Origin: Vibrio penaeicida
GTDB taxonomy: Bacteria; Pseudomonadota; Gammaproteobacteria; Enterobacterales; Vibrionaceae
Length of the DNA stretch: 64,000 bases
Assembly: GCF_002933855.1 (NCBI RefSeq)
Contig: NZ_BFAQ01000047.1
Location: 1-64,000, forward strand
Direction: 5' to 3'
The notes beneath the pieces were generated by a model, which saw only the letters and a program-made list of their open reading frames with translations, did not search any database and was not told where the DNA came from. The position numbers and the translations under genes are program-made. This document shows positions 60,657-64,000 of this stretch, piece after piece (position 1 is the first letter of the stretch; the number at the start of each line of letters is the position of its first letter).

Positions 60657-60852
60657 GGTGCGTACTGTTTGGAGTTTTATATTCTAGAGTAAGTTTTCAA
60701 TTGTTTAACTATAGGCCTCAAGCCGCTTTAGCCTAGGCTATTGCTTGTCTTACTGCTCGATACAACCTAGCAACGGTTACTTCTTTCACCACTTTCAATA
60801 TCATATACATTACTTGCGAAGTCTAATCTGCACTTAGGTGATAGAGGCGTCA

Positions 60853-61377
60853 TTAATGTTTCCCCTTATATTCAAGGTATTCAAGATGACAAATACTGTA
60901 TAAATCCTGAGGTATCTTCCCACCATTATCATAACTAAATGAAAAAACGCCCAGCTCGGTTTTTATGTTGCATACCATGTTTGATAGCGAACGGGTGATA
61001 CTTTCAACTGGATTCAAAGTACTTATTGGCGAATAAAGTATCTTTACGTCTTTGTCATTGATTCTGGCTGATAAGTACCTGACCACTCTGGTTTCTGCAA
61101 TTGGAATGAGCGGCTTTCTTGTCTCGTATTCATGCAAAGGAAATGAAAAATACCCATCTTCATCTGTGATGACTTCATCTTCATAAAGCTCACCATAGGC
61201 AACTCCTCTTTCGATAGTGATACCGCTAAGAGGTTTATCTCCATCCATCAATCGACCATTGATTTCTGGGCATAAGTGCACGACTCTTTTCTTAAACAAA
61301 TCAACAGACTCCGCAATAGCTAAAATGGGTAATGTGGTTAAAACAAGCAACAAGCCTTTCAACAAAAACTTTGCCAT
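60853..61377 (-). CDS. Exported protein with carboxypeptidase-regulatory-like fold
   Basis: The 174-residue product has a signal peptide (MAKFLLKGLLLVLTTLPILAIA). A beta-sandwich region follows, with INGRLMDGDKPLSGITIERGV, then EVITDEDGYFSFPLHEYE. This matches the carboxypeptidase-regulatory-like style, and possibly the DUF6795 proteins of Vibrio. Three cysteines (HLCPEI, NMVCNI, SICHLE) may pair in the periplasm. It stands alone. The function is unknown. Confidence 0.6.
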   Translation of the reverse strand: MAKFLLKGLLLVLTTLPILAIAESVDLFKKRVVHLCPEINGRLMDGDKPLSGITIERGVAYGELYEDEVITDEDGYFSFPLHEYETRKPLIPIAETRVVRYLSARINDKDVKILYSPISTLNPVESITRSLSNMVCNIKTELGVFSFSYDNGGKIPQDLYSICHLEYLEYKGKH

Positions 61378-61636
61378 TTTGTCCTTACCTTTGAATAGTG
61401 AGGGTCTGTAATTTACAGTAACGGGTACTCTTTATTAAACTCCACTTATAATTAGCTAGAACCTACTCGGAAAATACGTAATTGATAAGTATGTGATTTT
61501 CACGTATGTAAATGGAAAAAGCTCAATTTGAATCGTAGCTTTGTGGCATTGTATCGGTTAGTGATCAAATGAATGCCTATATTCTTAATGCAACCCCAAC
61601 AAACACCTCCGAAGCTGATAAAAGGAATAACTCAAC

Positions 61637-62452
61637 ATGGACTATCAAACTTTTCAGCCCCATCAAGATTTGGAATCGCTCATTAGTCGTTATTGGACTT
61701 TGGAAGTTCCTGCAACCGCGGAGCAGCAAAGACAGCGAATCGTTCCTGATGGCGCAATAGAAATGGTGTTCATACTTGGAGACGATATCAAGCGATATAC
61801 GTCTGAAGAGGATTTTATTATACAACCTCGCTCTATGGTGCTAGGGCAGATCACAACGCCTTTTTTTGTCGAACCTACAGGATATGTAAACTCATTTGCA
61901 ATTAGCTTTTATCCTTATGGTTTCGCTAATTTTGTGAGTACATCGATCAGCACATTGGCAAACAAAGAAACGCCTTTAGATACGCTGTTTGACAAAGAAT
62001 CTGCAAAAAAGTTGGAAGAGCAGATCATCCTAGCAACGGATACAAAACATAGAATAGAGATAGTCGAATCCTTTCTTCTGAATAAACTCAGTGATCAGCT
62101 GGTGGTCGACAACATTGTTACGTCAACAATAGATACGCTTTTATCAACAAACGGAAGTACATCGATTAGTGAGATTATGAAAGAAGAGCCATCAAAAAGA
62201 AGGCAACTAGAGAGAGCGTTTGTTAAGCAAATCGGTGTTAGTCCAAAGCAGCTAAGCAAATTAATTCGATTGCAGAGCGCTTTAAAAATGTTGCTCACTG
62301 AAGAAGGCGAAAGCTTTACAAATATCGCCTATAAAAACGACTACTACGACCAAGCGCACTTTATCAAAGATTTCAAAGAGTTTACTGGTGTTACTCCAAA
62401 AGAGTTTTTAGGTCATGAAAACATGGTGCTATCTTCCAAACTCTACAAATGA
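61637..62452 (+). CDS. AraC-family regulator with DUF6597-like N domain
   Basis: The 271-residue regulator begins MDYQTFQPHQDLESLISRYW, typical of DUF6597-AraC proteins, then RIVPDGAIEMVFILGDDI. The C-terminal HTH contains RRQLERAFVKQIGVSPKQLSKLIRLQ and YKNDYYDQAHFIKDFKEFTGVTPKEF. It is followed on the same strand by the VOC gene, which is probably its target or operon partner. Confidence 0.88.
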   Translation: MDYQTFQPHQDLESLISRYWTLEVPATAEQQRQRIVPDGAIEMVFILGDDIKRYTSEEDFIIQPRSMVLGQITTPFFVEPTGYVNSFAISFYPYGFANFVSTSISTLANKETPLDTLFDKESAKKLEEQIILATDTKHRIEIVESFLLNKLSDQLVVDNIVTSTIDTLLSTNGSTSISEIMKEEPSKRRQLERAFVKQIGVSPKQLSKLIRLQSALKMLLTEEGESFTNIAYKNDYYDQAHFIKDFKEFTGVTPKEFLGHENMVLSSKLYK

Positions 62453-62536
62453 ATCACTTTGTCGTATTTTTACAATTTTGCCTCCCGTCATCCGTTTAAT
62501 GTTGCCTCATCGTTTCTACTCTTAGATGTGGGCAGT

Positions 62537-63040
62537 ATGAAGAAAGCTACTTTTCGATTTATTCTTACCATTGCAGTGCTCATTTTTGGTAACACTGTTT
62601 GTTATAGCGAAGATAGAGTCGAATTGAATAAACACAAAAGCGAACCTGTAACGAATCAAAAGGGAGAAAGTATGAACAGTTACGTTTCAATATTTGAAAT
62701 TCCAGCGACCGATATTTCACGCGCCATCGAATTTTATGAAGCTATTCTGGACGTTAAAATTGAAAAAGTAGAAATGCCAGGCATGGAAATGGGCGTACTT
62801 CCTTATGAGGAGCAGGCAGTTATTGGTGTTATCGTAAAAGGGGAAGGTTCCGTACCTTCGGCAAGTGGTGTCACTATCTACCTGAATGGTGGAGACGACC
62901 TTCAAGGTATTCTTGATAGAGTAAAGGTGAGTGGTGGAAAAGTCGTTATTCCTAAATCACCTCATGCCGACGACAGTGGATACTTTGCAATCTTCCATGA
63001 TTCAGAAGGAAATAGGTTAGGGCTGCACTCCCCAAATTGA
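62537..63040 (+). CDS. VOC-family protein with in-frame signal peptide
   Basis: The frame from ATG 62537 encodes about 167 residues and begins with a good signal peptide (MKKATFRFILTIAVLIFGNTVCYSE). A VOC (glyoxalase/bleomycin-resistance) domain follows: VSIFEIPATDISRAIEFYEAIL, then GVTIYLNGGDDLQGILDRV and FAIFHDSEGNRLGLHSPN. A second start at ATG 62672, with GGAG 7 nt upstream, would give the cytosolic domain alone (about 122 residues). Either or both may be used. It follows the AraC gene. The substrate is unknown. Confidence 0.75.
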   Translation: MKKATFRFILTIAVLIFGNTVCYSEDRVELNKHKSEPVTNQKGESMNSYVSIFEIPATDISRAIEFYEAILDVKIEKVEMPGMEMGVLPYEEQAVIGVIVKGEGSVPSASGVTIYLNGGDDLQGILDRVKVSGGKVVIPKSPHADDSGYFAIFHDSEGNRLGLHSPN

Positions 63041-63065
63041 GTTTTGAAGAATGGTTAAAACAGCA

Positions 63066-63091
63066 AAAGGCGAACCAATCGGTTCGCTTTT
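63066..63091. terminator. Bidirectional terminator
   Basis: GCGAACC pairs with GGTTCGC around the AATC loop, with A and T flanks. It separates the VOC gene from the convergent exported-protein gene. Confidence 0.8.
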
Positions 63092-63183
63092 AACGTTTTA
63101 CTTAAGCTGAAATAGCCTTACTGATTCCCATTGAACCAAATATCTGGACGATACTTGGAGTTAGACCTAACAGGACCGAAAAA

Positions 63184-63735
63184 TTAAAAGTTCCACTTGA
63201 TGTCAATGGCGACTTTTTCAACGTTATTGTTACTTAAAATAGTATTGGCTTTTACCGCCAAATCCTCGGCATGCGCTTGTGCTAAGCCATGATCGTCTGG
63301 AAGCCAAGAAGGTTGCTCTGGAATCGGCTCAGGGTTGAATTTAAAGACCGCTTCGGTTTTGCTCTGAGCGCTTACATAACTTAGGTTGTATTGCTCAGCA
63401 AACGCAGACATGTTTTGGTCTGCTACGAAGTCTATCTTGAAGGTATCGAGCAACACGCCAGTTGTTTCATTCGCGTTGCATACCGTGTCGCCTTTGTACA
63501 AACCATCGTTTCGTCTATATAAAGGCGCTAATACTTCCCAGGTTCCACCGACGTAAAATATCGAAGTATCGATAGCTTTTTGGTACGCATCTTGGCCAAT
63601 GGTAATATCTTTTGTGAACTGGCAATTCACTTCTGTTGGGAAAAAAGCAGAGCCTGGAACCTCAAAGTTCGCTTGGGCTGAAATCGCAAACAGAGACAAA
63701 GCGGCAATAGAGATTGGCGTTACAAGTTTACTCAT
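63184..63735 (-). CDS. Exported protein of unknown family
   Basis: The product is about 183 residues from the ATG at 63735, with AAAGGA about 10 nt upstream. A signal peptide ends at SAQANFE. The body includes FFPTEVNCQFTKDITIGQDAYQKAID, VGGTWEVLAPLYRRNDGLYKGDTVC and a Pro-rich NPEPIPEQPSWLPDD stretch. It is likely periplasmic or surface-attached. No family is recognised. It stands alone. An ATG at 63789 is possible but has no ribosome binding site. Confidence 0.6.
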   Translation of the reverse strand: MSKLVTPISIAALSLFAISAQANFEVPGSAFFPTEVNCQFTKDITIGQDAYQKAIDTSIFYVGGTWEVLAPLYRRNDGLYKGDTVCNANETTGVLLDTFKIDFVADQNMSAFAEQYNLSYVSAQSKTEAVFKFNPEPIPEQPSWLPDDHGLAQAHAEDLAVKANTILSNNNVEKVAIDIKWNF

Positions 63736-63789
63736 CTCAAAAATTCCTTTTAAGTTAAAACTAAAAAATTTCATTAAAAAACAAAGCAA

Positions 63790-64000
63790 TATTCTTAATT
63801 GATTGTTCTATCTGCAACCTATCAACCTAACATTAACGCAACAATATCGATGATCTGTATTTTATAAATGACTCGCAAAGCTTCGTAACTTATTGACGAG
63901 TCAATAAATACTTGAGTGAAGTGTGTTTGAATTGACGATCTTTTTAATTGAAGAATAATGAAGAGAGGTAATTTTGAGAGTATCGCCCTCCAGTTGACTA
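63790..64000. other. Window end, no gene seen
   Basis: This AT-rich flank is upstream of the minus-strand exported-protein gene. No credible frame, hairpin or RNA gene was recognised before the end of the window. Confidence 0.45.

Noticed and set aside
1..64000. CRISPR arrays, tRNA or rRNA genes, insertion sequences, prophage
   Set aside because: No regularly spaced repeats, cloverleaf sequences, transposase or phage structural genes were recognised on either strand.

Overview
The window looks like a stretch of a Vibrio-type genome (Vibrionaceae, Gammaproteobacteria), probably an accessory or secondary-chromosome region. The main reasons are a palindromic intergenic repeat of a kind I associate with Vibrio (full copy at 21206-21276, partial copies near 13597, 33126 and 50472), an IrgA-like catecholate receptor behind a Fur box, a vcCNT-like nucleoside carrier, MipA/OmpV and RND proteins, and moderate-to-low GC. 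There is no rRNA, tRNA, CRISPR array, insertion sequence, integron attC array or prophage. Almost every gene is intact, and most sit in short operons beside their own regulator.

Layout. 0.3-2 kb: a GIN-domain envelope protein and a MipA/OmpV barrel. 2.2-8.8 kb: a seven-gene operon with a periplasmic protein, a LolD/MacB-type ATPase, an FtsX-type permease, a LolA-like carrier, an outer-membrane barrel, a LytS-type kinase and a LytTR regulator. 9.2-13.5 kb: an RND efflux adaptor and pump. Direct repeats with the geometry of LytTR binding sites lie upstream of both the operon and the pump. 13.6-17.1 kb: a response regulator, histidine kinase and solute-binding protein in one operon without transporter subunits. 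17.2-19.5 kb: an ECF42-type sigma factor with a DGPF/YciI protein and an SRPBCC protein. 19.5-21.1 kb: a nucleoside transporter with two PurR-like boxes, a folded-looking leader and a 36-codon leader ORF. 21.3-26.5 kb: YpeA acetyltransferase, a divergent cobalamin-adenosyltransferase-like protein, two unknowns, a TetR-YciI-Tag operon with two operators, and a small Cys-rich protein behind a hairpin leader.

26.5-36.4 kb is a run of small stress, detoxification and modification genes: an NAD(P)-binding protein divergent from a LysR regulator, four GNATs, GST, two NUDIX, AraC-LysE, DoxX, DUF1330, DJ-1/PfpI, MAPEG and DUF805. 36.5-40.1 kb holds a small outer-membrane barrel and the L-lactate genes lldP-lldD. 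40.7-45.8 kb has an S66/MccF-like peptidase, an unknown two-gene pair, and a LysR regulator divergent from an MDR reductase. 46.0-49.7 kb is a Fur-type iron unit with a periplasmic siderophore esterase and a TonB receptor.

49.9-53.4 kb has a MAPEG protein, a GFA protein and a two-gene FAD-oxidoreductase/membrane-protein operon. 54.1-58.7 kb has a tricorn-type S41 protease and a small YD-repeat protein, both ending in near-identical terminators. 59-63.7 kb has two AraC regulators, a DUF1772 protein behind a perfect palindrome, a VOC protein with a signal peptide, and two unknown secreted proteins.

All functions come from reading translated sequence by eye. No database search was run, and unknowns are labelled as such.
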